The translations under genes and the position numbers were made by a program. The notes under the pieces are model-generated. The model was not told the origin of the DNA. It saw nothing but the letters and a program-made list of their open reading frames with translations, and ran no database searches. A stretch of 64,000 nucleotides of DNA, taken from assembly GCF_000186865.1 (NCBI RefSeq), contig NW_008705561.1:2826874-2890873 (forward strand), given 5' to 3'. This document shows, piece by piece, positions 35,361 through 44,799 of this stretch (position 1 is its first letter; every line of letters starts with the position of its first letter). Origin of the DNA: Aureococcus anophagefferens (lineage: Eukaryota; Sar; Pelagophyceae; Pelagomonadales; Pelagomonadaceae).

Positions 35361-36944
35361 ATGAGCGCCCCGAAGATCAAGCTCGGCACGGACGTGCGCG
35401 CGGCCATCGAGAAGATCCAGGGCGAGAATGAGGCCCTGAAGCAGGACCTGGCCCGCGAGAGCCGCCAGTCGCGGCTCACGCAGGTCATGAACAGCAACCA
35501 GGGCGGCGAGGTCCAGCGGCTCCAGATGGAGGCGGACATGTACCTGCGGAAGATCGAGGGCGAGCGGCGGAAGATCGAGCAGCTCGACTACAAGATCGCC
35601 ATGGCCCAGCGGACGATCATCGAGCAGCGGCAGAAGATGGGCGGCATCAACGCGTCCAAGGAGAACCACGACATGATCTCGAAGCAGATCCGCATCTTGG
35701 AGAACCGGCTGGACAAGGCGCTCCAGAAGTTCAACGAGTCGTTGGCCATGAACAAGCAGCTCCGGGAGCAGATCGACAATTTGCGGAAGGAGCGCGTCGT
35801 CTTCGACGGCATCTACAAGAAGCTCGAGAAGGACCTGCACGAGAAGAAGAAGGAGATGGCGGCCATCATCGAGGATTCCAAGGTCGCCTACCAGCGGAGC
35901 GACCGCGCCATGGGCGAGATGGTCGCGCTGAAGCAGCAGGTCGACAAGGAGAAGGCCGAGTTCGAACGCGAGTGGCGCGATCTGGGCAAGCTCATGGAGC
36001 AGGACCGCCAGCTCCGGGAGCAGCTGCGGCGCCAGAGCCGCGAGGAGCACCTCGCCGGCGGCGCGCGGCGGTCCGGCGGCGGCGACCCGTCGGAGGGCGC
36101 CGCGAACTTCGAGGCCGCGGACGACGGCGCCGCGCCGGGCCTCGAGTACGGCGGCGACAAGGACAAGGCGCCGCTCGCGCTGAGCCACGACAAGGTCGTG
36201 TCCTACGAGGAGACCTTCGCGAAGATCCGCGAGGCGACGGGCGTCGAGACCATCAAGGACCTCGTGGACACGTTCCAGGACATCGAGCAGAAGAACTTCT
36301 CGCTCTTCAACTCCATCAACGAGCTCAACTCCGACATCGAGGCGTCGGAGCTCGCCATCGCGGAGACGAAGCTCGAGATCGAGAAGTACAAGGGCCAGGG
36401 CGTGTCCACGGACACGCAGCGGAAGAAGGTCCTCCGGGACCTCGAGGAGCGCCTCGCGCGGACGGAGGCCAAGGCCGACGAGTACGATTTGAAGCACCAG
36501 AACGCGACGAAGACCATCAACCAGCTCAAGACGGGCATCCACTCCATCTTCAGCCGCCTCGGCTGCGCGTCGACGTCCGTCGAGGAGATGCTCGGCAACC
36601 AGGGCGTCACGGAGTCGAACATGATGCAGTACCTCGAGATCATCGAGCAGCGCACGACGGAGATCCTCCAGATGTACGCCGCGTCCCAGCAGTCCACGAA
36701 GGACGACCTCCTCGCCAACAGCGCGCTCCAGTCGGGCATCGTCCAGCCCGCGGCGTCGCGGCTCTCCGTGCAGCCGCCGGCCTGGGACGACTTCAGCTCC
36801 GGCGACGAGAGCGACCAGGAGGACGACGAGCGGCCCCTCACGCGCGAGGAGCTCCAGCGGAAGACGCTCCGGGGCCTCGGCATGAAGGACAAGAACCAGC
36901 ACCACGCGCGCGCGACCAAGGTCGTCAAGGCCGGGGGCAAGTAG
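35361..36944 (+). CDS. outer dynein arm docking complex subunit (CCDC63/CCDC114/ODA1-like)
   Basis: A 527-residue protein, almost entirely coiled coil from residue 10 to about 230 and again from 275 to 400. It has the conserved helix around Y-K-K-L-E-K-D-L-H-E-K-K-K-E-M and the downstream Y-E-E-T-F-A-K-I-R-E-A-T-G-V and E-Q-K-N-F-S-L-F-N family segments. Members (ODA1 in Chlamydomonas, CCDC63/CCDC114 in animals) attach outer dynein arms to axonemal doublet microtubules. The C-terminus is acidic. Its presence implies a motile flagellated cell or life stage. Confidence 0.85.
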   Translation: MSAPKIKLGTDVRAAIEKIQGENEALKQDLARESRQSRLTQVMNSNQGGEVQRLQMEADMYLRKIEGERRKIEQLDYKIAMAQRTIIEQRQKMGGINASKENHDMISKQIRILENRLDKALQKFNESLAMNKQLREQIDNLRKERVVFDGIYKKLEKDLHEKKKEMAAIIEDSKVAYQRSDRAMGEMVALKQQVDKEKAEFEREWRDLGKLMEQDRQLREQLRRQSREEHLAGGARRSGGGDPSEGAANFEAADDGAAPGLEYGGDKDKAPLALSHDKVVSYEETFAKIREATGVETIKDLVDTFQDIEQKNFSLFNSINELNSDIEASELAIAETKLEIEKYKGQGVSTDTQRKKVLRDLEERLARTEAKADEYDLKHQNATKTINQLKTGIHSIFSRLGCASTSVEEMLGNQGVTESNMMQYLEIIEQRTTEILQMYAASQQSTKDDLLANSALQSGIVQPAASRLSVQPPAWDDFSSGDESDQEDDERPLTREELQRKTLRGLGMKDKNQHHARATKVVKAGGK

Positions 36945-37033
36945 GCGCCGCGGCGTAAGGGGTGTGAGCGGCACGGGATGTTAGCGGCGCGGTCGCGGGC
37001 GGTCCGCGGTCGGGGGGGGGGGGGCGCCTGAAC

Positions 37034-38132
37034 TCAGTCGTGCTTGCCCATGGGGGCGTTCACATTCGCCTGGAACGTGCAGTACAAGAGGCTGTCGTAC
37101 TCGGGCTTCATGGTCGCCAGCGCCACGACGGCGCTCAGGGCCGCGGCGATGAGGGCGATGGCCGTCCAGAGGCCGATCTGGTACTCCTTGACGTCGTCGA
37201 TCGTGTAATAGTCGTCATCCCCCGCGGAAGTCGGCGCGGCCGTCGCGTCCGCGAGCCTACCAAGCATGACGGTGACGGTTTCTCATTGTTTTCCCACCCC
37301 AAATCTCTCGAAAATCGTCACGGCCACAGGACGCCGCCGCGAGCCGCCGCGCGTCGTCGTCGTCCTCGAAGACCACGAAGGCCGCGGGCCGCGCGCCGTG
37401 GCGCGCGACGGCCTCGAGGATCGCGAGCCCCGCGGCCGCGTCGCCGGGCGCCAGCGCCGCGAGCCGCGACGCCACGAGCACGTCGACGCGCGGGCGCTCC
37501 GCGTCGCCGTGCGGGCCCGCGGCGACCTCCGCGAGCCCCGCGGCCTCGCCGAGGAACGCGCCGTGGGTTTCGGCGTCGAGCCAGGCGCCCGTCGCCGACC
37601 CGCGCACGCGCGCCGGGCCGCCCTCTCGGACGACGGCGCCGCCCGCGGCCGCGACCGCGGCCTCGAGCGGGTGGCCCGCGGCCGCGAGGCGCCGCAGCGC
37701 GCGCTTCCCGTCGACGGGCTGGAGCCACCGGTCGCAGAGCGCGCCCGCGGCGCCGGCGTTGGCGCCGGCCGCGCAGACGACGCCCGCGACGCGGCCGCCG
37801 GCCGCGTCCGCGGACCGGAGCCCCGCGCCGACGGCCGCGGCGACGTCGCCGCCCGGCGCGAGCCGCCGCGCGCCGGCGCCGCCGGCCCCGGCGGCCCCGG
37901 CGGCCACGGGCGCCACGACGACGGCGAGGCGGCTCGGGGGGCTCAGGAGGTCCGTGGCCGGGAGGCCCGCGTCGGCGCTCAGCGGGGCGCCCAGCGTCGC
38001 CGCCCAGCGGCCCAGGGCCTCCCCGGCGATGGACGCCGCGCCGCCGCCGTCGGCGGGGAAGGAGCCGCTGAACGAGACGTGGGCCGCCGACGCGCAGCAC
38101 GCGAGGGCGAGCAGCGACGCGACGGTGCGCAT
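37034..38132 (-). CDS. ATP6AP2/renin-receptor-like type I membrane protein
   Basis: Exons 38132-37345 and 37256-37034 give 336 residues. It starts with a signal peptide (T-V-A-S-L-L-A-L-A-C-C-A-S-A-A), has a long Ala/Gly-rich lumenal domain, then D-D-D-Y-Y-T-I-D-D-V-K-E-Y-Q-I-G-L-W, one transmembrane helix and a short tail with M-K-P-E-Y-D-S-L-L-Y. That end is the conserved signature of ATP6AP2-type accessory proteins of the V-ATPase. The lumenal domain is poorly conserved in the family, so the call rests on the tail. The two parts are in different frames until the 88-bp intron is removed. Confidence 0.7.
37257..37344 (-). mobile_element. 88-bp GC-AG intron with perfect target-site duplication
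   Basis: The inserted 80 bp (37257-37336) is flanked by CCGCGAGC on the plus strand at 37249-37256 and 37337-37344. On the gene strand the donor is GC of GCTCGCGG and the acceptor GGTAG. The ends carry an imperfect inverted repeat around GTGACGRTTT. It is not clearly family A or B, so it may be a third type. Confidence 0.85.
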
Positions 38133-38228
38133 GGTCGTCGTGCGGCCGATGGCGCGGCGACGCGGAGCGGCACGGCCTCGGCTCGGCTCCGCGTGATGCA
38201 CTGTCGGCTTTTTTGTGGCAACAAAGCG

Positions 38229-39450
38229 ATGGCGGCCACTTTGGAGTCGGCCACCATGACAGACGACGTCGTCCGGCTCTGGCCGCCGAAGCCCAACGCA
38301 ACAACACCGATCAAATGCCTCGGTCCCATGGTGCGCGCCAACAGCACGGCGCTGCGCATCCTCGCGCTCGAGAGCGGCGCGGACATGGTCTACTCCGAAG
38401 AGCTCATCGCGCGGCGCATGGACGTGACCCAGTTCCGGTTGAACGAGACGCTCGGCACGGCGGACTGGCTCGACGCCAACGGCAAATCGGTGGCCCTGCG
38501 CGTGGACCCGGCCCGCGAGCGGGGGCGCCTCGTGGTGCAATTCGGCGCGGCCGACGGCGACGTCGCCGCGCGCGCGGCGGAAGCCGTCGCGCGCTACGCG
38601 AGCGGCGTGGACCTGAACATGGGCTGCCCCAAGCCCTTCAGCGCGGGCAACGGCATGGGCTCGGCGCTCATGCGCGACCCCGCGCGCGCGGCGTCGATCG
38701 TGAAGGCGATGCGGCGCGCGACGCCGGCGGACGTCGCCGTGACCGCGAAGATCCGTCTGAGAGAGACCGAGGCGGCCACGATGGACGTCTGCCGCGCCCT
38801 CCAGGCCGCGGGCGCCGCGGCCATCGCCGTGCACTGCCGCTACGTCGGCGACGACCCGCCCAAAGATCCGCCGCAGCTTCCGAGCCAGCGGAGCCTCTTT
38901 TCCCGGCTGCGTTCGGAGCACGCGGCCTTCCGCGAGGACTGCGCGCTGTTGGCCAACGGCGACCTCTACACGCCGGCGGCCGTCGCCGCCGCCTGCGCCG
39001 GCGAGGGGCGCGCGGACGGCGTCCTCGTCGCGCGGCCCGCGCTGTTGGATTGTTCCGCCATCTTCCGCGACGGACGCGGACCGCCGGCCGCGCCTCGCCG
39101 TGCTCCGCGACTACATGCGCCTCGCGCGCCGCTACGACGCCCACCACAAGAACGCCAAGTACGTCGTCATGGAGATGCTCGCGAAGCGGCGCCACCCGGC
39201 CGCGGCCTACGGTCCGTTCAACGCGGCGGACCCGCTCCCGGGCCGCGTCACCATTTCCGCCGTGTCCACGGCGAAGAGCCTGCGGGCTATTGATGATATC
39301 CTGGGCGTCGACGACATCGTCGAAACGCGGCCGCTCGTCGACGCGCGGGACGCGATCTCCCGCGACGACCGCGCCTACAGCGACGCCTACTTCGCCGACG
39401 ACGACGCGCGCGCGGCGTCCCTCAAGCGGCCGCGCGAGGGGGCCGGCTAA
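38229..39450 (+). CDS. tRNA-dihydrouridine synthase, DUS2-like, with one frame break
   Basis: The gene encodes a flavin-dependent synthase that reduces uridine to dihydrouridine in tRNA. The catalytic motif N-M-G-C-P-K-P-F-S (Cys near residue 133) and the K-I-R and H-C-R motifs are present, with the DUS2-specific start P-M-V-R-x-N-S. About 405 residues are expected. The frame breaks by one base near 39070 (around CGCGACGGACGCGG): the N-terminal frame runs to F-R-D and the next resumes at L-A-V-L-R-D-Y-M and ends at 39450. There is no AG nearby for splicing, so a one-base sequence error is likely. Divergent from the ATP6AP2-like gene, 96 bp. Confidence 0.8.
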
Positions 39451-39461
39451 GTCGCTTCTCG

Positions 39462-40825
39462 TTACCCGATGAGGCGCCGCATGGCCGGCGTGAGGTCCGC
39501 GTCGCGCCTCGTCGGCTTCTCCGTCGGCGCGTCCGCGTCGAAGCGGAAGGGCCAGTGGCTCGTCGTCTGCTCGCCGACGTAGGCGCCGCGCCGCTTCACA
39601 AGGACGTCCTCCGGCGCCTTGGACCGCGGCGCCATGCTCACGAGCGCGACCAAACGCTGGAGCTCCGGCGCCGTGTCGTTGAGGCAGGACGCGTCGATGG
39701 GGAAGTGGCCGAAGCCCGCGATGGACGCCAGCCGCTTGAGCGCGCGCTTCGTCCGGTCCCCGGGCGTCGCGGCGGCGTCGTCGTCGAACCAGACGCGCCC
39801 CGCGTCGCGTGAAACGCCGCGGTGGGGCACGCGCGCGTTCGTCGACGCGTGGAGCAAACGGGAATCCCACAACACCAAGTCGCCCGCGGCGCACGCGACG
39901 AATTTCGGCGCCGCGCCGAGCAGCGCCGGGTCGTCGGGGCGGGCGAGCAGGAACTGGTGGTCCGGGTCGTTGACGCCCCACCACTGCGCCGCGCGCGCGG
40001 ACACGTCGCGGTGGAAGCGCCGGAGCCCGGGATCACGACGAGCCCGCCCGTCTCGGCCGCGTTGTCCGACAGCGCTAAAAAGCCCTGGACGGACTCGAAG
40101 CCGTCGTAGGTCGCCGCGTTCATGTCGACGTGGTACCAGCGCTCGGGCGTGCGCCAGCGCGCGGTGCACCTCACGGGTCGGAACGCGACCGCGCCGCCGA
40201 AATCCGTGAGGAGGTCGTCGTCGCGCCAGACCGCGGCGAAGACGCGCGAGACGTTCGGGTTCAGGCGCAGGCGCCAGAGGGCGTCGCTCTGGCCCACGCC
40301 GTACTGGAGCATGATGCCGTACTCGTTCGCCGGCAGCAGGTCCCACGTCGCGACGTCGTCGCGGCGGACGCCGAAGCGCTCCTCGAAGAAGTCCCAGAGT
40401 TTGTTTGTGATCGCGGCGACCTCGCCGCCGTCGGCGACGCCGGCGAAGACGGCGTAGCCGTGCTCGTGGAAGTAGGCGACGCCGTCGTCCAGCGCGCCGG
40501 CGGCGTCGAAGCGCGGCGGCGGGTCTTCGTAGTCCACGGGCCCGAGCTGCTCGTGCGCGACGGGCGACAGCGGCGCGTGCGGGTGCGCGCCGCCGCACTG
40601 CCACTTCGCGCGGCGCGCCACGTGGCCGGCGACGACGGCCACGCAGTCGCCGCCGAGGGCGCCGACCGTCGCGCAGAAGGCCCGGGCCGCGTCCTCGGCG
40701 CTGCGGCTCTCATCGTAGGCGGCGTAGTGCACCTCCCGCGAGCCGTCGACCTGGATGGGGATCGTGAAGCGGCAGGCCTCCTCGGCGGCCGCCGCGGCGA
40801 CGAGCGCCCAGCGCGGCAGGCGCAT
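39462..40825 (-). CDS. phytanoyl-CoA dioxygenase (PhyH)-like protein, with one frame break
   Basis: A signal peptide and an N-terminal domain of about 90 residues precede a PhyH-type Fe(II)/2-oxoglutarate dioxygenase fold. The iron-binding W-Y-H-V-D pair and the distal D-S-R-L-L-H-A-S histidine are visible, as is V-V-I-P-G-S. The frame shifts by one base near 40030: one frame ends after V-V-I-P-G-S and the next resumes R-R-F-H-R-D-V and runs to 39462. A missing C in the CTCCGG run would explain it, so sequence error is likely. The substrate is not deducible. It ends 12 bp from the DUS2 gene. Confidence 0.75.
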
Positions 40826-40969
40826 GGACGACGCGGCTGTTCATTGAGGCTGCCTCGGCTGCCCCATCTCGGAGATTGAGCTTTTGTCCTAAGAGTTGAA
40901 CTTTTGAGTGAACTTTTTTAGAGATTGCCACAAGGCCATGGTCCTGCTCAAGAGCCTCTCAATAATATT

Positions 40970-41620
40970 ATGGATCTGAACATCCATCTGCGCCTCGACG
41001 CAGCAACGCAAGCAAAGGTGCACGCCGCGGCGGCCGGCCTCGTCGCCGCCGGCGCCGACGCCGACGCCGTGGACGTGACGTCGCCGACGTCTGCGCACGC
41101 GCCGCATGTCACCCTCTTGCTGGGCGCCTTCACGGGCGACGCCGCGGCCGTCGCCGCGGCGCTGGCGCGCGCGCTCGCGGCCCGCCCGCCCGTCGCGTTC
41201 GCGCTCGTCGCGGGGCCGCCGCACCACGCGGGGAGGTACGCCTTCTGGAACGCGACCGGCGCCGATCTCGCGGCGCTCGCCGCCGAGGTGGTGGTGGCGG
41301 CCCAACCGGTCATCGCACGCACACAAACCGAGCCGTCCTGGCTCCCGGCGCTGCCCGAGGCGGAGCGAGCGGCGCGGCGCGCGCAGCTCGCGGAGTACGG
41401 CACGGCGAACAGCTTCGAGTTCTACCGTCCCCACGTGACGTTGGCCTACCACGACGACGCGGCGGCGCTCGGCGCCATCCTGGCCCGCGCGCCGCCCCTG
41501 GCGCGCGTCGACGCGACGGCGGCGGAGATCCACGTCGCGCCCCTCGCGCCCCGCGGCGCGGTGCCCCGCGCGTCGGCGTCGGCCGTCGTCGCGCTCGCCG
41601 GGGACGCGGCCCCGGACTAA
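40970..41620 (+). CDS. 2H phosphoesterase (LigT/2'-5' RNA ligase fold)
   Basis: A 216-residue protein with two H-x-T motifs, H-V-T-L-L-L-G (near residue 45) and H-V-T-L-A-Y-H (near residue 156), spaced as in the 2H phosphoesterase superfamily. These enzymes open cyclic phosphodiesters or 2'-5' linkages in RNA or nucleotides. Length and internal symmetry agree. The particular substrate cannot be assigned. The ATG at 40970 gives a start directly in the first beta strand (M-D-L-N-I-H-L-R-L). Confidence 0.75.
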   Translation: MDLNIHLRLDAATQAKVHAAAAGLVAAGADADAVDVTSPTSAHAPHVTLLLGAFTGDAAAVAAALARALAARPPVAFALVAGPPHHAGRYAFWNATGADLAALAAEVVVAAQPVIARTQTEPSWLPALPEAERAARRAQLAEYGTANSFEFYRPHVTLAYHDDAAALGAILARAPPLARVDATAAEIHVAPLAPRGAVPRASASAVVALAGDAAPD

Positions 41621-41627
41621 CGCGCCC

Positions 41628-44135
41628 TTAGTCCACGGCGAGGGCGCAGGTCGTCGACTCGGGGAACGAGTTGGCCATGCGCTTCTGGTAGGGCGGGCAG
41701 TCGGGCTCGGACCCGTTTCGCGCGGGGCAGGACGTCGGGCAGTGGGGGTCGCCCGCGTAGCAGCCGCAGGCCACGGGGCACCAGTACGACATCGGCTTCA
41801 CTCCGAACCACCAGCCGTCCTCGACGCAGGAGTTCGCGCCGAAGAGATACGCAGGGACGCCCATCGCGGCCCCGTCGCCGTCGAGCGCGTCGCAGCCCAA
41901 GTTCCGGAAGATGCCGACCCACGTCGCGCCGCCGCCCGCCCAGTCGCTGGGCCACGTCGCCGCGACGGCGGCGAAGTCGTCCAAGAACGCGACGAAGGCG
42001 GGATCGTCGCGCGCCACGTCCTCGCAGGGCAGCTCGTCGAGCCTCGACCGGTAGACGCCGCTCCGGGTGCACTGGTCGCCGCAGCCCGCGGCGCCGTCGA
42101 AGAGCGCGAGCGGCGACCGCGGGTCGTTGCAGCCGCACGTCTGCGGGCAGAGCTGGCGCGCGCGGATGCCCGTCTGGGTGTTCGCCGCGCAGTGACCCGC
42201 GACGTCCGCGCAGAGCGGCGTGACGCAGCGCTCGCCGTCGCAGTAGGCGGCGTTCGGCGGGCAGCCGCCGCAGGGCGCGCTGTCGACCGTGTCGCCGATG
42301 GCCGCGGCGAGGAGCTGGTTGTAGGGCAGCCCGAGGTCGAGCGCGTCGTAGCACATGGGGTTCCAGATGGCCACGGCCTTCTCGACGGACCACGCGGCCT
42401 TGGTGGCGACGGAGTAGTCCGTGCCGACGACGTCCTGGGCCGCCGTCTTCTGGACGAGGCAGCAGCCCGGCGCGTCGTCGCGCGGTTTGCCGTAGGGCGA
42501 GCCGTCGTCCTCCGTGCACGCGGACGGCGGCGCGCCGTACCCGCAGACCGCGTCCGCGCCGTCGCCGTAGCAGCAGTCGTCGTTGGGCACGCGGCCGAGC
42601 TGGCGGAGCAGGGCCTCGACGGTCGCGCCGCCGAACGAGCCGTAGTTGGAGCCGAGGTTGAACTCGTCCGCCACGTAGGGCACGTCGCCGCCGTCGGGGT
42701 AGTTGCGCTCGCGGTAGCCGCCCGCGCCGCCGGAGCCCGGCGGGAAGCCCCAGACGGGCACGCCGAAGCCGTCGGTCGCGTACACGAAGTCGCGGTCGCC
42801 CGCGCAGAGCGCGTCGCGCGCGTCGACGATGTCCCGCGTCTGGGGCAGGACCACGAGGAAGACGAAGTAGAGGACCGCGCCGAAGGCCGCGGCGAGCGTC
42901 GCGAGCGACCGCGCGTCGAGGCCCCGCCAGGACCGCGCCTTGGGCACCGCGAGGCCCGCGAAGCCGTCGACGTAGGCCTGGACCGCCGCGGGCGCGAGCG
43001 AGCTGAAGATGAGCTCGTCGACGCCGAGGACGAACTCGAGGGCCACGGTGTTGAGCAGGAGCGTCTCGATGTCGATGGTCACGGCGAGGAAGACGCCGCC
43101 GTAGTACGCGAGGAAGCCGCAGACGACGACGCGGACGACGAGCACGAAACCGGCCGCGGCCCTGCGGCCCCGCGACACGGAAGAGAAAGAAGCGCCGTCT
43201 TCCCCCTCGACGACCAGCGTCCGCGGGCCCGCGGGCGCGTGAAAAAGCGCGCGCGCGTGGGCCCAGGCGTCGTTCGTCTCGCCGGCGATGGTCAGCACCC
43301 AAACAACCAACGCGACGAAGCACATGCAGGGGCCCGGCGCGAACGGCGACGCGTCGAGCGACGCGCCCGCGTAGCGCGCGAAGGACTCGTACTGGACGGC
43401 CTGGGCCGCGGACGTCTCGAGGCCCGCGTCGCCGTCGCAGACGCGGCGCGCGAGGGACTGGCGCGACCGGTCGTCGTAGTACTCGGCGTTGTGCGCGACG
43501 TTGAAGCGCCACGTCCGCAGCGACCGGATCGTCGAATCGCCGACCTGCGGCTCCGTGAGGTTCTCGATGACGATGTAGAGGAAGAAGACCTGGATGAAGA
43601 CGTTGAAGCCGAGGAGCAACACGAGGAGGCAGGACGCGCCGAAGCCCACGGGCTCCGTGAACGCGATCAGCGCCACGGACCACATGGACGCCTGGAGCTC
43701 CTCCGAATCGGTCTCGCCGGCCTCCGCGTCGACCTCGACCTTGCCGCAGTCGTCGCGCTCGGCCTCGCCGGCCTCCGCGTCGCGCTCGCACGCCGCCGCG
43801 TCGCGCTCGCTCCGGGGCGGCACGGACCCCGTGGCGCCGCCGCCGTCGAGCCCGAAAGTGAGGTCGCGGTCGCGCCGGAGGTCCCGCACCTCCGCCTCGA
43901 GGGCCTCGACCTTCCTCGCCAGGGCCGCCAGCGCTTCGCCGGCCTCGTCGCGGGGCTCGAGGTGCGCGTACTCCCGCGGCGCGCTGTCGCCGATTGATTC
44001 GTCGCCATCGTAGCAGGACACGATGCCGCAGAACAAGGACTCGGGCTTCTCCGCGTCGCTCGCGTGCACCGTCGCCGGCTGCTGCGTCGCGAGCGGCCGC
44101 CGCGCGACGCGCTTGGGTTTCTTTCGACGCGGCAT
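41628..44135 (-). CDS. large membrane protein with cysteine-rich ShK-like ectodomain
   Basis: An 835-residue protein. After a basic N-terminus and an acidic coiled coil (near residues 75-150) come at least five hydrophobic helices (including S-C-L-L-V-L-L-L-G-F-N-V-F-I and Y-F-V-F-L-V-V-L-P), then a large cysteine-rich C-terminal half with N-glycosylation-type sites. It contains a ShK-like unit (C-A-D-V-A-G-H-C-A-A-N-T...R-A-R-Q-L-C-P-Q-T-C-G-C) and further C-P-x-x-C-G-C patterns. No named family was recognised. The ATG at 44135 was chosen; an open but atypical extension continues to 44297. Confidence 0.6.
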   Translation of the reverse strand: MPRRKKPKRVARRPLATQQPATVHASDAEKPESLFCGIVSCYDGDESIGDSAPREYAHLEPRDEAGEALAALARKVEALEAEVRDLRRDRDLTFGLDGGGATGSVPPRSERDAAACERDAEAGEAERDDCGKVEVDAEAGETDSEELQASMWSVALIAFTEPVGFGASCLLVLLLGFNVFIQVFFLYIVIENLTEPQVGDSTIRSLRTWRFNVAHNAEYYDDRSRQSLARRVCDGDAGLETSAAQAVQYESFARYAGASLDASPFAPGPCMCFVALVVWVLTIAGETNDAWAHARALFHAPAGPRTLVVEGEDGASFSSVSRGRRAAAGFVLVVRVVVCGFLAYYGGVFLAVTIDIETLLLNTVALEFVLGVDELIFSSLAPAAVQAYVDGFAGLAVPKARSWRGLDARSLATLAAAFGAVLYFVFLVVLPQTRDIVDARDALCAGDRDFVYATDGFGVPVWGFPPGSGGAGGYRERNYPDGGDVPYVADEFNLGSNYGSFGGATVEALLRQLGRVPNDDCCYGDGADAVCGYGAPPSACTEDDGSPYGKPRDDAPGCCLVQKTAAQDVVGTDYSVATKAAWSVEKAVAIWNPMCYDALDLGLPYNQLLAAAIGDTVDSAPCGGCPPNAAYCDGERCVTPLCADVAGHCAANTQTGIRARQLCPQTCGCNDPRSPLALFDGAAGCGDQCTRSGVYRSRLDELPCEDVARDDPAFVAFLDDFAAVAATWPSDWAGGGATWVGIFRNLGCDALDGDGAAMGVPAYLFGANSCVEDGWWFGVKPMSYWCPVACGCYAGDPHCPTSCPARNGSEPDCPPYQKRMANSFPESTTCALAVD

Positions 44136-44322
44136 TCGGCCGTTCGCGGGCAGCCTGCCTACACGCCCGGCAATCTGAGATTCTAAAAATAAAAAAGAGA
44201 GCACCATTCTTGCGAGCATGGCAGCCCTCTCCCAAGGATCTACCGCAGCCAAAAGCATCGAGTTCGCGTACTGCGAGCACTGACGCTTCGCGCCCAAGGC
44301 GTCCTACTGGGGCTCGCTGCTC

Positions 44323-44700
44323 ATGGCAAAGCTCGCGAACAAAACGACCACGGCCTACAGCTTCGAGCGGGGCCAGCCCCGGGGCACGCTGACGATCCGC
44401 GTCGAGGGCGCCCTCGTCTACCAGAAGCCGCCGGGCCGGAACCCGTCGAATCCCGAGCCGACGCCGGAACAATTTAAAAGCATCACGGAGCTGCTGCTCG
44501 CGAAGGCGGGCGTCGCCGGCGGCGTCGAGGCCGAGGAGGAGGAGGCCTACGCGGCGCTGCACGCCGCCATGACGGCGAAGCTGCTCGCGCTCGTCGCCGA
44601 GGGCCAGCTCACGGCGAGCGGCGAGAAGGTCGAGGGCGCCTACGAGGGCGCCGCCGGCAAGCGGGAGATGACCGCCGAGGAGCGCGCGCTCCGCGCGTGA
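44323..44700 (+). CDS. small acidic-tail protein, unknown
   Basis: A 125-residue protein with an ordinary N-terminal beta-rich part (residues 1-45: Y-S-F-E-R-G, T-L-T-I-R-V-E-G) and a helical Ala/Glu-rich remainder. No signal or membrane segment. No family was recognised. It is divergent from the ShK-like gene and convergent with the coiled-coil gene. Confidence 0.55.
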   Translation: MAKLANKTTTAYSFERGQPRGTLTIRVEGALVYQKPPGRNPSNPEPTPEQFKSITELLLAKAGVAGGVEAEEEEAYAALHAAMTAKLLALVAEGQLTASGEKVEGAYEGAAGKREMTAEERALRA

Positions 44701-44799
44701 CCGCGGCGCGCGAGGCCGATGACGGCGGCGGCCCACCCGACGGGGGCCGCCGCCCGACGCCCGCTTCTAAGCGCCCGTGGTGTTAGCCCGTTGCGCGCT

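Noticed and set aside
37011..37025. long G run upstream of the ATP6AP2-like stop as a regulatory quadruplex
   Set aside because: A single uninterrupted run in a GC-rich intergenic gap; simple slippage is enough.
39055..39100. short intron explaining the DUS2 frame break
   Set aside because: No AG dinucleotide lies between the two frames, so no GY...AG segment fits.
44136..44297. N-terminal extension of the ShK-like membrane protein
   Set aside because: Open frame but composition and an extra hydrophobic patch are atypical, and it would fill most of the divergent promoter region.
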